Positions 22,987 to 34,160 of a stretch of DNA of 64,000 nucleotides are shown here, piece after piece. A program made the translations under genes and the position numbers. The notes beneath the pieces are model-generated. The model did no database searches. It saw only the letters and a list, made by a program, of their open reading frames with translations, and was not told the origin of the DNA. Origin of the DNA: Phocoena phocoena (Eukaryota; Chordata; Mammalia; Artiodactyla; Phocoenidae); assembly GCF_963924675.1 (NCBI RefSeq), contig NC_089225.1:107708313-107772312 (forward strand), in the 5' to 3' direction. Each line of letters opens with the position of its first letter. Within the stretch, counting starts at the first letter, position 1.

Positions 22987-23336
22987 GGACTTCCCTGGTG
23001 GTGCAGGGGACGCGGGATCAATCCCTCGTCTGGGAAGATCCCACATGCCGCGGAGCAACTAAGCCCGTGCGCCACAACTACTGAGCCCACGTGCCGCAAC
23101 TGCTGAAGCTTGTGTGCTCTAGGGCCCGCGTGCCGCAACTACTGAGCCCGCATGCTGCAGCTAAAGCCCTTGCGCCTAGAGCCTGTGCTCCGCAATAAGA
23201 GAAGCCCCCGCAATGAGAAGTCTGCGTACTGCAATGAAGAGTAGCCCCCTCTCACCGCAACTAGAGAAAGCCTGCGCGCAGCAACAAAGACCCAACTGCG
23301 GCCAAGAAAATTAATTAATTAAAAAAAAAAGAAAAG
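22987..23336 (+). mobile_element. CHR SINE, long type, plus orientation
   Basis: It runs from 'ggacttccctggtggtgcag' to 'aattaattaattaaaaaaaa'. The body has repeated 'gccgcaactactgagccc' modules and the distal part 'gcagcaacaaagacccaac'. Flanks aggagcatttgc (22975-22986) and aggaacatttgc (23337-23348) form a 12-bp duplication with one change. About 25 bp of the tRNA-like head after 'gtgcag' is missing compared with other copies. Confidence 0.92.
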
Positions 23337-23348
23337 AGGAACATTTGC

Positions 23349-25324
23349 ATGTATTTAAGTTTGTGGGCCCTGTGCACAGTGAGCCAGACATGGCCGGCCT
23401 TGAGGACTCTTCCTTCCTGTGCTTCCCCAGCTCTTTAGAACTCACAGGACTCACCTTAACCCCAGTAGATGAATATTTTTTGAAGTAAAAAAATGTTCAA
23501 AGTATAATTTCCTATGGCAGACAGTGCATTTTTAAACATCAAATGGGTCCTGGGTGTTTTGGCAGCATTTACTACATAACCTTTTGGATTTATATTTTCT
23601 CTTTCATAGAATAAAAACTTCAGTGCCACTACCTCAGGAGTTCTGCGAGTTCACATTATGTAAATATATGTAATAAAATATTTACTTAGGGTTTCCATTA
23701 AAAAGGTCCGAAGGAGAGAATAAGAGAGCTTCTCTTTGCTGGTTTTAGAGGCTCTTCTGGGAATTCTGAAATTTAAGCCTCTCAAATATGTTTGGATTGG
23801 CCCCCTTCGTGTTTTATCTCCTGTAATGAACTCTTTGTCAGTTTGTCAATTTTGACTAAGGACAGAAAGTTCATGTGTAGTAACAACACACAGACTGAAT
23901 TTTAAATTATGGTTTATATCATGATGTAATAATCCTCCTCTTTTCCTTTAGTCAATATTTACCTGTTAGGCTAGTATATTATAATTCTGACTTCAAAAGA
24001 AGACACTTTATTTTACCTTCTCCAAGTGTTGGTTTTAGATACTTGTAATATCAAAACTGGGAGTTGTTGAGCTGTCTGAGACACTTGGCCGAATTCTGTT
24101 AGGGTTGAGTTCCTCGATCATTGCGGGGCAGGTTTCACTGCTCCCAGTGACCCAGCAACACAGCTGCATGGCTCACAGGATGAGGCAGCTGAACTTTGGG
24201 CCACGCTGGTTTTCCTCAGCTTTCCAGACAGCCCTCTCCTCTGTGGGAAATAAGTCTATTCTGTTATCCCATAGCAGCCAGTATTTCTTAGATGGACTTG
24301 GGTTTTCCCTAATGTATTAGTGTTACAGGACTGGGTGGAGAAACCCAGTGCTGCCCTGTAGGAGTGTGAGACAGATGAGAGTGGGGAATCTTAAATTCTT
24401 TTCCATCCCTGAACCTCTTATTTTAACCGCCCCAAGTTTAAACATTTTTCCATTTTAAAAACAGGGAAGAATCATCTCCCAGTGAAGAAGGAATAGGAGG
24501 ACAATAAATGGCTACAAAATTTGAGGCTAAAATGTGAGATACCTTAAGACTGATTATCCAGGTAACCAGAGGCAAGAGTGGTGACGTGTCAGTAACTCTT
24601 TCTGAGTCAACTTGGGAATCAGTCAGGATTCTTTTAGTGAGAATTCAAGTTCAGCTGGATCCTGGAGTTCAGATGAGGTCATCTTGATCCTCCCTTTATT
24701 TCTTAGACCTATTGTTTTCTATATTGGCATGATTATGTGGCAAAAATGTTTCCTTGGCAGCTCCAGACTTATTGTCTAGGGTCCTGGGAGAGAGACCCTC
24801 TTTTCTGCAGCCCGTATCAATCCCTGAAAACAGGCTCAGAATAGATCTATTGACACTTGCGTCACAGGCCTGTGCCTAGACCAGTCACTATGAACAGGAA
24901 TGGAGTATAACGGAATTCCATCAAGCACATACTTAAATTGTCAGCAGATTCACCTTTGTGCTTGTGTCATCACTGTGCTTCTGTCTGCCCATTATGCTTC
25001 CCCTCTGCAAACTATATGCCATTTCACATGTGTACTCTTTTCCATATTCTGTCCATTATGTGCATTTTTGTGTGCATATAATCACATATACTCCATCTGA
25101 TAGATGATTTATGGGATGTTCAAGAGGAAATCTTAAATGTATAACCTAACCAGCCCCCAAGCCCACTTTAGGTATGATTCTACAAGCCTGAGTCATCTGA
25201 CCATGTCTCTGGTAGAACTCATAGAGAAGACAGGGCCTGTTGAAAAAACAACTCCACCAGGAAGGGACAGGGCAATTCTAAAATGGAAAAAAAGTAGGTC
25301 TTTTACCACAGTAGGCAAACAAAT
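23349..25324. other. Unrecognised intronic sequence
   Basis: Two kilobases without a gene or repeat that could be named. Short open frames have no recognisable content. Confidence 0.45.
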
Positions 25325-25550
25325 TGTTGATTCGTTCACTCAACAAACATTGAGTGCCTATGGTTTGTCAGGCATTCTTCTAGGCACTGGGCCTACAACA
25401 GTGGACTTGACACAAAAGGCCCTGCCTTACTGGAGCCTGCACTGTAGGGGCAGACAGTAAACACATGAGCCAATAAAGATGTGCTGTGATATCTGATAGT
25501 GATGAAAGCTCTGAAGAGAAGACCACGAGAAGCATCTTCAGTTATGGATT
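25325..25550 (-). mobile_element. L2 LINE 3' end, minus orientation
   Basis: The stretch 'ttcactcaacaaacattgag', 'tgcctatggtttgtcaggca', 'ctaggcactgggcctacaac' and 'cagacagtaaacacatgagc' is the antisense L2 tail in order. Confidence 0.8.
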
Positions 25551-26372
25551 AGGTGCTTTAACAGAGGGCAGAGAATCTCTTCTTGTCCTGGGATTCTCTT
25601 TCAGTTGACCCTTACAAGGTAGGAAGGATTTTGATGGGCAGACCCTGTTGTGATTATTATCCCAAGTGTAAGAAAAAGCATGAGCCAAGCAAGCATCTGA
25701 ATGGGATGAGGTAAGATACGTTCTGGGAATGGAAAGCAGTTTCCCATGACAGCTGCGTAGAGAGCATGTGGAGGATGAGCCATAAGGCTGGCGAGGTGGA
25801 CTGAGGCGAGCCCGGGCAAGGGCACGAGTAACAGGCTAAGGAGCGACATCAGCAGACCCATGGGTACGAGAGGGGTGTTAGCAACAGTGTGGAGGGCTAG
25901 GTGGGAGGGGGTGGAGTCAAGGTAGGAAGGCCAGCCGTGGGACCGAGGAAAGGCTGTGGCAGACAGGGAGGGCAGTGCTTTCAGGGGCAGGGGCTGCAGG
26001 ATTTAGGCATTAATTCCTTCTAGTGAGCTGTAAGGATTTGTTCGTCATCCAAAATGAGTCTTCTTTTACAAGTCTACTGATGTTTACTCAAAGACGAGAA
26101 GCCTTTAGAAATGGTAAACATTTGTAAAAATGGTTAATGTGATAAATGATTAATGGGATAAAAATCTCATCATCTGTTGGCAGTACAATGAGGAAAGTAA
26201 ATATAGTGCACACCGCAGTGGGTAGGTGGCGCACCGGGCCAGCCTGAAAATGGCAGCCTGTACTCCAAGCCCTGTGGCCTCTGGGAGGGACATGACTTCT
26301 CGGGATGGATTCCCAGGAGGGATTGCCCTTGCCTTCCATTCCAGGCTGATCAACCTTCTTGTGCATCTACAG
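25551..26372. other. Intronic sequence leading to the DIS3L2 exon
   Basis: No repeat was recognised. The last 40 bases contain the acceptor region ('caaccttcttgtgcatctacag'). Confidence 0.45.
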
Positions 26373-26485
26373 GCAACTTTGAAGTGGGAGTTCACATCGC
26401 TGACGTCAGTTACTTTGTTCCTGAGGGATCCAGTCTGGATAAAGTGGCTGCTGAGAGAGCTACAAGTGTCTACTTGGTTCAGAAG
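26373..26485 (+). CDS. DIS3L2: DIS3L2 exon, RNB domain, exonuclease core (partial CDS)
   Basis: This 113-nt internal exon encodes the end of a split Gly codon followed by 37 residues, [18 protein letters not shown] through [14 protein letters not shown]3L2 is a cytoplasmic RNase II/RNB-family 3'-to-5' exoribonuclease. It works without the exosome and degrades uridylated RNAs such as pre-let-7; its loss causes Perlman overgrowth syndrome in humans. The GVHIADVS(Y/x)(F/Y)V segment is the conserved RNB motif just after the catalytic aspartate cluster. The [16 protein letters not shown] part is diagnostic for DIS3L2 rather than DIS3 or DIS3L. The exon is flanked by 'ctacag' and 'gtaaaa'. It starts 2 nt into a codon and ends in phase 0, so skipping it would shift the frame. 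The donor has A, not G, at +5. There are no stops or frameshifts. Confidence 0.95.
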
Positions 26486-26859
26486 GTAAAAATCAGTTTC
26501 CGGTTTCTTGGATCGAAAGACGTGCTTCTATTTAATCATCTTCCTTTGTTTGTTTGTTTGTTTCTCCTTAAAAACATCCATGAGGGACAGCAATCTTGTC
26601 TGAACATCTTTTCTCACATCTAATGAGATCTTTAAAAAATGGTTTTCCCCGGAAAAGTGTTTGCCCTCGGTTATTGTATGTTTTCCTGTTAGGCCCTTGT
26701 ATGTCCAAGAGGAGCCAGACTGAGGCGTTCTCAAGGCAGGACACAGGCACTCATCTCAGGCCTTCAGACTGGCCCTGCCATGTAAGTAGCTCAGACAAGT
26801 GGTCAGCTTCAGAAAGAAACGAGGAACTTTCAAACTGTTGTTCCAAAGTGGGGCTCAGC

Positions 26860-27015
26860 AAACTCGGCCCACACCGGTCACAGTTTTTGTAAAGTCTTAC
26901 TGCCATACAGTCACACCCGTTCATTTACGTAATGTCTGAGGTGACGTCACACTACTGTAGGAGAATGGAATGAAAATTTACTAGTGGCCTTTTAAGAAAA
27001 AGTTTCGAACTCTGG
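26860..27015. mobile_element. MER5A-type hAT-Charlie MITE
   Basis: The interval starts 'ctcagcaaactcggcccaca', passes 'ttgtaaagtcttactgccat', 'ccgttcatttacgtaatgtc' and 'ctactgtaggagaatggaat', and ends 'aagaaaaagtttcgaactct'. It follows MER5A from one inverted end to the other, with divergence. It begins about 375 bp after the first exon. Confidence 0.75.
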
Positions 27016-28329
27016 TGTAAAGCGTGGGGGCTGATCTGCTCTTGACCTGCCCTTTACAAGATAACCTGGTACATCCCAGAGGTGCAGAAGCAAAGGGAGC
27101 CAAGTCTGGGCTTTTCCTCTTAGTCCTGATGTTGCCTCTCTTGCTAAGTCACCGAGTCTCTCTAGATCTCCTTTGACAAGTACTTAATGATGAGCGCCAG
27201 ACACTGCCCTAGGCCTGGTGGTGAATAAAAGACCACTCCTGAGTTATTCCCCCACTAGAGCTCATGAATTCGCTCCAGGCTTCTTCCTCCTCCATTTGAC
27301 AGTCTGTTCATCTGTTCATTTGGCTCATCTTACATCACTGACTGTATCATGACTTGCACCTCCTAACTTCCTTGAACCCGGTGATCCAGTTTTGGATTGC
27401 TACATACAACTGGCTTGAACCTTCCCTCCTCCCATGCCCTTGGACATGACTTCTGATGTTTGCACTTTGACTGCACTTAGGTGAGGGCTATATCCCCTCC
27501 ATCTACCCATGTATCCCATGGCCTTCTGGCAGCTGGGAGCCCTTTACCTGGCCCCGTCTCTCAGGGGTGAGAAAGCAGCCCAGGTGCCAAACCGGCTCCA
27601 TTCTGGGAACTTCCAAATGTCATCACCTAGAGAAAGGAGACAGCTACCCAGTCTCCCTCCACTGCCTGCTCTGATTGGCAGCTCCCACTGCCAGCACGCC
27701 TGTGTGCTCACACAGCTGGCAGAGGAAAAGCCAGGCTCTGAGCACTGCCCTCACTCGCAGCGTGTCCTGGGAGGCCACTGTACTTTGGGGTCCTCCCTCT
27801 CTAACTTCTGGGAAAATTCAGCCTGCTGCCTGCTCCGGATGGAAGTATCTCGTGGGGTGCCAGGCTGTAGGTTTGAGAACACCAGCAGCATAGGGATCCT
27901 GGAGAGGCCCTGGAAAGGCGGTTCTCCGAGCCCCTGACCTTTATGAACCTGCAGATCTTGGCACAGCACTGAGACACATCTGCAGGACAGCATTCCCCTG
28001 CTCTTGGTTATCGCCAGCCTCTCTTCACTACCACCCCTTCCCAACAGGGGCTTGGGAAGCTCATGGTCCTGAGCACACGCACCCCCGCTTCCTGCTGGTT
28101 TCCAGTATGCACTGGCCCTTGTGTGGACATGCTGTCTAGACCCTGGCAAGGAGGCCACTAGGGGGGTCTGTGTGCTGCTCACTCTGAAAACGTCCCACCC
28201 CTAGAGTCCCAGGAACCTGACTCCATGCTTTTACGACTGGGCCATGGCCGTAGGGAAAGACTAGTGTCATCTTGGCAGTGCTAAGGGTGGTAGCAGATCT
28301 TTTTAAGAGGCAGTGTTCTCCTGGGCTCT
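27016..28329. other. Unrecognised intronic sequence
   Basis: The open frames of 142 and 143 codons here lie on opposite strands over the same DNA and resemble no family. No repeat was recognised with confidence, apart from a weak L2-like phrase near 27180. Confidence 0.4.
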
Positions 28330-29220
28330 GTTTTCTTTTCCTAGCTAAAGATCTGAAAACGGTCACTGACTACTTCACATCGGTTCTCCTGGATGACCCT
28401 GTGGCACCACCGCCATACCTACCACCTCCCCATCACATCATTTCCTGGAATATACCATCTGCCAGGGGTCTATTCAGACACAAAGACAGAGGAACCATAT
28501 TCCAAATGCATGATTGGCCTGGGGCCCAAGGCTTGTAAGTTCACCCAACTGTTAACGGTATAATTTCATTCCAAGTCTGAAACCAAGGCTCTCTACAAAT
28601 AGAGGCACCAACTTCTGTCAAGGGTTTCTTAGCCTCTCCCTCTTGCCTGTGGAGCCCACTTCTGCCAGAACTACCACAGCTTCAACACGGCCATCATCTA
28701 AGGTTTTCACCCCTTCCATAAACCCAAGACCTTCTGTTGCTGTCCTCTGAGGCACAGTATTAGGACTCCTGGCACCTCAGCCATACCTGGCAGCATGCGT
28801 GACACGTGGAAGATGGACTTCCATACATACCTCTGCCAGGTCCAACAGACCATGTCATTTGGCCTTTGAGTGGCCCAGCCGTCTGCTAGCAATAAAAGCA
28901 CAGAATCTCTACTGAACAGAAGGGTTGCTGCACAGTGGAATCATCATTCATTTCCCCAACCCTGCCTTGTACAGATCCATTACTCCCCCACTTACATACA
29001 TGGTCCTGGACCACTTACACCAGCAGTCTTCATGCCGGCCTCAGGAGGGGTATGTTCTAGAATCCCTGGACTCCATTTCCAGCAAAGTGCCTATGTGGTG
29101 CCCACAAAGGTGTTGGCAGTTCTAGAACAGAAGTCTTCTAGGACAGTCCAAAAGTTCCTAGGATTTCTAGCATCTACCAAGTTCCTCTCACGTTTCCAAC
29201 CTGTCCACCCCAATAACTAA
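28330..29220 (+). pseudogene. Possible Gypsy-like retroelement pol fossil (reverse-transcriptase thumb)
   Basis: At 29101-29208 the plus-strand frame contains P-T-K-V-L-A-V-L-E, then R-T-V-Q-K-F-L-G-F, then K-F-L-S-R-F. This fits the RT thumb/connection pattern of Metaviridae (Gypsy) and retroviral pol, P.KV.AV.(D/E)W...(R)TV..(V/L)Q.FLGF..(F/Y)YRRFI..F, with a three-residue gap. Just upstream, 'IPGLHFQ' sits where the (F)LG..IS segment belongs. Upstream frames are broken and could not be assigned. The element is cut on the right by the L1 beginning near 29228. Other explanations are a decayed ERV or chance similarity. It is non-functional as seen. Confidence 0.35.
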
Positions 29221-29348
29221 CCTCTCAGAAGGGAAGAGACAAAAATTAACTCAAAACAAATCACAGACCTCAATGTGAGATGTAAAACTATAAAACTCCT
29301 AGAAGATAACATTGGAGAAATTTTAGATGCCCTTGGTTTGGCAATGAC

Positions 29349-29728
29349 TATTTATTTATTTATTTTACGTTTACTTATTTTTGGCTGCATTGGGTCTTCA
29401 TCGCAGCACGCAGGCTTTCTCTAGTTGTGGCAAGCAGGGGCTACTCTTCATTGCGGTGTGCGGGCTTCTCATTGCAGTGGCTTCTCTTGTTGCAGAGCAC
29501 GGGCTCTAGGCGTGAGGGCTTCAGTAGTTGCAGCACATGGGCTCAGTAGTTGCAGCGCACGGGCTCTAAGGTGGGCGAGCTTCAGTAGTTGTGGTGCGTG
29601 GGCTCAGTAGTTGTGGTGCATGGGCTTAGTTGCTCCATGGCATGTGGGATCTTCCCAGACCAGGGATCAAACCCGTGTCCCCTGCATTGGCAGGCAATTC
29701 TTAACCACTGCGCCACCAGTGAAGTCCA
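29349..29728 (-). mobile_element. CHR SINE, long type, minus orientation, nested in L1
   Basis: A 'tatttatttatttattttac' tail leads into 'ggctgcattgggtcttcatc' and repeated 'gttgcagcacatgggctcag' modules, ending 'gccaccagtgaagtcc'. Flanks gcaatgac (29341-29348) and gcagtgac (29729-29736) form an 8-bp duplication with one change. Confidence 0.9.
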
Positions 29729-30355
29729 GCAGTGACCTTTTAGATACAACACCAAATGCACAATCTATGAAAGAAAGAATTGATAATCTGGACTTAATTA
29801 AAATTAAAAATTTATGCTCTGCAAAAGACACTGTCAAGAGAATGAAAAGATAAGCCATAGACTTGGAGGAAATTTGCAAAAGACACATCTGATAAAGGAC
29901 TATTAGCCAAAATGTACAGAGTACTCTTAAAATTCAACAATAAAGAAATGAACAACCCATTTGAGAACAGGCAAAAGACCTTAATAGATATTTCACCAAA
30001 GAAGGTATACAGATGGCAAATAAACATATGCAAAGATGCTCCACATCATATGTCATTAGAGGAATGTAAACTAAAATAGTCATGATGCTACTACACTCCT
30101 ATTAGACTGGCCAAAGTCCAGAACACTGACAACACCAAATGCTGGTAAAGATGTGGAGCAACAGGAACGCATTCATTGCTTATGACAATGCAAAATGGTG
30201 CAGCCAGTTTGGAAGAGAGTTTGGCAGTTTCTTATAAAACTAAACATAGTTTTACCATATGGTCTAGTAATTGCACTCTTTGTTTTTACGCAAAGGAGTT
30301 CAAAATGTATGTCCATGCAAAAATCTGCACATGGGTGTTTATAGCAGCTTTATTT

Positions 30356-30564
30356 ATTTTATTTTATTTTTTGCGGTACACGGGCCTCTCACTGTTGTGG
30401 CCTCTCCCGTTGCGGAGCACAGGCTCCGGACGCGCAGGCTCAGCGGCCATGGCTCACGGGCCCAGCCGCTCCGCGGCATGTGGGATCTTCCCAGACCGGG
30501 GCACGAACCCGTGTCCCCTGCATCGGCAGGAGGACTCTAAACTACTGCGCCACAAGGGAAGCCC
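30356..30564 (-). mobile_element. CHR SINE, short type, minus orientation, nested in L1
   Basis: A (TTTTA)n tail precedes 'tgcggtacacgggcctctca', and the copy ends 'cacaagggaagccc'. 'agctttatt' is duplicated on both sides. The tail is TTTTA-patterned rather than pure T. Confidence 0.92.
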
Positions 30565-31187
30565 AGCTTTATTCTTATTTTCTAAAATTTGGAAGCAACC
30601 TCCAAAATGTCCATCAGTAGGTGAATGGATAAACTGTGGTACATCCAAACAATGGAATATTATTTGGCACTAAAAAGAAACCAACTATCAAGCCATGAAA
30701 AGACATGGTTCCTCCATAGGAACCTTAAATATAAATTACTAAGTGAAAGAAGCCAATCTTCAAAGGCTACATACTGTAAGATCCCAACTATATGACTTTC
30801 TAGAAAAGTGAAGATTATGAAGGCAGTGAAAAGATCAGCAACCGCCAGGGACTAGCAGAGAGGGAGGGATGGGTAAGTAGAGCGCAGAGGATTTTTAGGA
30901 AGTGAAACTACTCTGTATGGTACTATAATGGTAGGTACTTCTCATTATACATTTGTCCAAATTCATAGAATGTAAAACACCAAGAATGACCCCTAATGTA
31001 AACTATGGACTTCGGGTGATAATGATATGTCAGTGCAGATTCATTAGCTATAACAAATGGACCACTCTGGTAGGAATGTTGATAATGGGACTGTGCATGG
31101 GGTGGGGGGCGGGGAGGTTATGGGAAATCTCTGTAACTTCTGCTCAATTTTGCTGTAAACCTAAAACTGCTCTAAAAAAAATAAAGT

Positions 31188-31700
31188 CTTTTTTTTTTTT
31201 TTTTTTTTTAATTTTAAAGGCAGGGGGAGAATGGGACTCTTCTAGGCCTTGACTGCAGCCATGTCCTTTAGGGGCTGGAGATCCTGTGGCCTGTGGCCCA
31301 AGTTTGGCTCCACCATCTCGGTCAGCCAGTGGTTGGCAGTGATGTCTTCAACCCCATGGTGGAGGTTGTCCTGTCTGGAAGCCTCTACTCCCTCTCCAGA
31401 GAGTGCTGGCTCTGACGTGCATTGTCCCAAACGGGAGCCAGAGCTATCATCTGTTCAATCCAGTGGAGGCCCTCCCCAGGGAAACCTAGCACCTCCTCTC
31501 CCCTGCCCCATAACAGTACTTTCTGGATCACTGCAGCCTAGAACATGTAATCAAAACCCTAGAGCTCCACCTGCTCCACGAGAATTGGACATCTGCTTTC
31601 TTCAGGGGTTCAGCTTTGCCTGCCGTTTATACTGGGTGCTCAGAACCACCGTGTAGGTGTTTTCGGCCATTCCAGAAATGAGAATACAGGAGGAGAGGGA
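31188..31700 (-). pseudogene. Possible processed retrocopy, minus strand (parent not recognised)
   Basis: Immediately after the L1 end there is a T-run at 31188-31210, which on the minus strand is a poly-A tail. Reading the minus strand, an open frame (31430 to 31242) ends in DLQPLKDMAAVKA and a stop about 30 nt before the tail. Further upstream, GC-rich coding-like text is broken by stops and frame changes. This architecture suggests a decayed retrocopy of a cellular mRNA, but the parent gene was not recognised and no AATAAA precedes the tail. It could also be an unrelated A-tailed retroelement. Confidence 0.25.
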
Positions 31701-32853
31701 GATGGAGTTGATTATTAAGCTGTGAAATTCTGGGTCAAAAGCTGCATGATCTTCCAAACCCAGTTATAATTAACAGGGTGTTACCAGTGATAGGTGACCT
31801 GTGTGCACAGTGATGCCTAAAAGATCCAGAACTTTCAGTCATCTCTCAATAAGAATGGAAAGCTTTATCCTCATACCCCAATGACTTAGCTTGTTTCAGA
31901 GCAACTATGCCCCTGTCTGGCCTCTGTGACCTGTTCAAACCTAAATGCTGCGTTCAGAACTTCTGTTTGACCCCCATCCCTCACAATGTCTACGGCACCT
32001 GTGCCCAAGCTGTGGGCGGATATAGGTGGCTTAAGGGAATGCAGCACAAACGTGTTACCCACACATACCACTGAACATCAGCACATGCGGCTTCCTCCCT
32101 AACCTCCCCTCCCATGGCCATGAAGCTGGAGCCATCACCATTCCATTGTTATCCATATGGACAGTGCTGGCCTTTAGTTTGTGTTTATATTTTTGCAGGG
32201 CCTGTTCAACATTTTTCAAGTTCATATCCACCTAACCTTCACTCACAACCAGACAAGACCTGTTGACCTGGGACTAGAAGAATTATTGTTACTGTTACAC
32301 CCCTTTCTACTGACGGCATTCCTTGTCCACAGTTGTCTCCACTCATTTGTTTAATATCCTCATTCATAGTAACTGTAGCCTCAACTTCTGAGCTTCTGTA
32401 GCGTGGCGTAGCCGCGAGTACCTAAGGAACCATGAGTTACTTAGGAGGATCTTGCATTTCTGATAGGCCAAGAATGGGAATAAGGAATATGTCAGTCAAG
32501 CCTGGGTCTCATAAGACATTCATATGGAAGATGCTGTTTGACTCTCCTCTTCAGTACACACAAACCATCTGTTAGTATCAATACTCTGGGTCTTTGGAAG
32601 TGCCAACGGTCATTGAATCCCTGGCCTGCCAACTTCACCCCCCTCAGTGGCTTCCTGCCAACTATGTCTGCTCCTCCACATTGTATCCACCTTACCGACA
32701 CTTGATGGACAGCCTGAGGCAGGGAGCCCAAGTATCTTCTAGCTTATGATACCTGGGAATGTCACAGCTAATTGGCATTTACTCTACTAGGAAAGGTGTG
32801 AGAAAGAGAACCCAGCTCCCACCTCAGAAGTCTGCATAACCCACAGGATAGCT
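31701..32853. other. Unrecognised intronic sequence, coding-like in patches
   Basis: No repeat was named. Short open stretches on the plus strand could belong to the same decayed retroelement as 28330-29220, separated by the L1, but no motif confirms it. Confidence 0.3.
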
Positions 32854-32869
32854 AAAATAAAGACATTTA

Positions 32870-33145
32870 GGGACTTCCCTGGTGGTCCAGTGGTTAAGAC
32901 TCCATGCTGCTAATGCAGGGGGCCTGGGTTCAATCCCTGGTCAGAGAAGTAGATCCCACATGCCATGACTAAAAACAAAACAAAACAAAAAGATCCTGCA
33001 TGCTGCAACTAAAAGATCCTGCATGCTGCCGCTGAAGATCCCACATGCCGCAACTAAAAAAAAAAGATCCCACGTGCGGCAACGAAGTTCCCGCGTGCCG
33101 CAACTAAGACCCAGCACAGCCAAACAAACAAATAAATATTTTTTT
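32870..33145 (+). mobile_element. CHR SINE with an internal 23-bp tandem array
   Basis: The head 'ggacttccctggtggtccag' and box-B-like 'gggttcaatccctggt' are followed by about six copies of a module of the form AGATCCCACATGCCGCAACTAA at 32951-33107. The copies are diverged and partly separated by A-runs, and the element ends in an A/T-rich tail. A duplication, aaaataaagaca, flanks it (32854-32865 and 33146-33157). The array makes this copy unlike the other long-type CHRs here. Confidence 0.88.
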
Positions 33146-33255
33146 AAAATAAAGACAGATAACACCAAGTATCCACGAGGATGTGGAGTAGTGGGAACTC
33201 TCACTGCTGCGGGGAAGGCAAATTGGTACAACCACTTTGGAAAACTGTTTGATAG

Positions 33256-33611
33256 TGTTATGGGCTGAATGTTTGTGTCCCCCTCAAATTCATATCTTGA
33301 AATCCTAACCCATAGTGTGATGATCTTAGGAGGCAGGGCCTCTGGGAGGTGATTAGGTCAAGGGTGGAGCCCTCGTGAATGGGATTAGTGCCCATATAAA
33401 AGAGACCCCAGAGAGCGCTCTCATCACCATGTGAGGATACTGCAGGAAGGCGCCATCTGTGAACCAGGAAACGGGCCCTCTCTAGACACTGAATCTGCCA
33501 TCACCTTGATCTTGGGTTTCCAAACCCCAGAACAGTGAGAAATAAGTGTGTGTTGTTTAAACCACCCAGTCTATGATAGTTTTATTTTAGCAGTCTGAAC
33601 ATAGTAAGACA
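33256..33611 (+). mobile_element. Solo LTR of the MLT1 (ERVL-MaLR) type
   Basis: The 356-bp unit begins TGTTATGGGCTGAATG and ends 'aacatagtaagaca'. It contains 'gtgattaggtcaagggtgga', 'cttgatcttgggtttccaaa', 'agtgagaaataagtgtg' and 'taaaccacccagtctatga', the MLT1 order. Flanking pentamers gatag and ggcag may be a diverged 5-bp duplication. It is an endogenous-retrovirus relic without internal genes. Confidence 0.85.
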
Positions 33612-34086
33612 GGCAGTGTCTTTTAAAGTTGAATGTATGTACACACTTTGTGGCCCAGCATTTCTGCTTCTGGGTCTGTACCTAACAGAAATGCATGCAT
33701 GTGTTACAAAAAGAATGTGTAAGAATGTTCATTGCAACACTATGCAAAGTAGCCAAAAAACTAGAAGCTATTCAATACCGTCAGCTATAGGATGAACAAA
33801 TAATTTGTGGTATGTTCACTCAGTGGGATGCAATACAACAATGAGAATGAAGCAATGACAGCTCCACACACACACATAATGGTGAAGGAAGCCAGACACA
33901 AGAGTAAACACTGTGTGAGTCCATTTATATAAAGTTCCAAAACAAGCAAGGCTAGAAGTCAGGATAGGGACTACCACTGGGGGAAAAGGGCCCATCTAGT
34001 AGGGGAACTTCTAATGATTCTTGATCTGGGCACTGATGACACCAGTGTTCAGTTTGTGAGAATGCATCAAGCTTTTCCTTTATGAC

Positions 34087-34087
<1 letters not shown>

Positions 34088-34122
<35 letters not shown>
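34088..34122. repeat. (GT)n microsatellite
   Basis: About 17 uninterrupted GT units lie inside the 3' part of the L1 fragment. Confidence 0.97.
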
Positions 34123-34126
<4 letters not shown>

Positions 34127-34160
34127 CTTAAATAAAAATATGTTTTTATTTTGAAGCTTT

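Larger units (their letters stand above)
1..26372 (+). other. DIS3L2: DIS3L2 intron upstream of the first visible exon (partial)
   Basis: This is the 3' part of an intron longer than 26 kb. It ends with a weak pyrimidine stretch and 'gtgcatctacag' immediately before the exon at 26373. The preceding exon must end one base into a glycine codon, because the next exon opens with the last two bases of that codon. The interval consists of the repeats listed separately and of unrecognised intronic DNA. Confidence 0.88.
29228..31187 (+). mobile_element. Old L1M 3' region, plus orientation, with two nested CHR SINEs
   Basis: The element can be followed almost without gaps: 'aaaactataaaactcctaga', 'ttatgctctgcaaaagacac', 'agacacatctgataaaggac', 'gatattt caccaaagaagg'-type text, 'gctggtaaagatgtggagca', 'atgtccatcagtaggtgaat' and 'ggaatattatttggcactaa'. 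It ends with 'aacctaaaactgctctaaaa' and 'aataaagtc'. The CHR SINEs at 29349-29728 and 30356-30564 interrupt it, so both are younger. There is no intact open frame. Confidence 0.88.
33158..34160 (+). mobile_element. Old L1 3' region, plus orientation, split by an MLT1 LTR
   Basis: It starts 'gataacaccaagtatccacg' and 'aattggtacaaccactttgg' and resumes after the LTR with 'acactttgtggcccagcatt'. It continues through 'aagaatgttcattgcaacac', 'ttcactcagtgggatgcaat' and 'cactgatgacaccagtgttc'. The LTR at 33256-33611 and a (GT)n tract are embedded in it. Confidence 0.78.
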
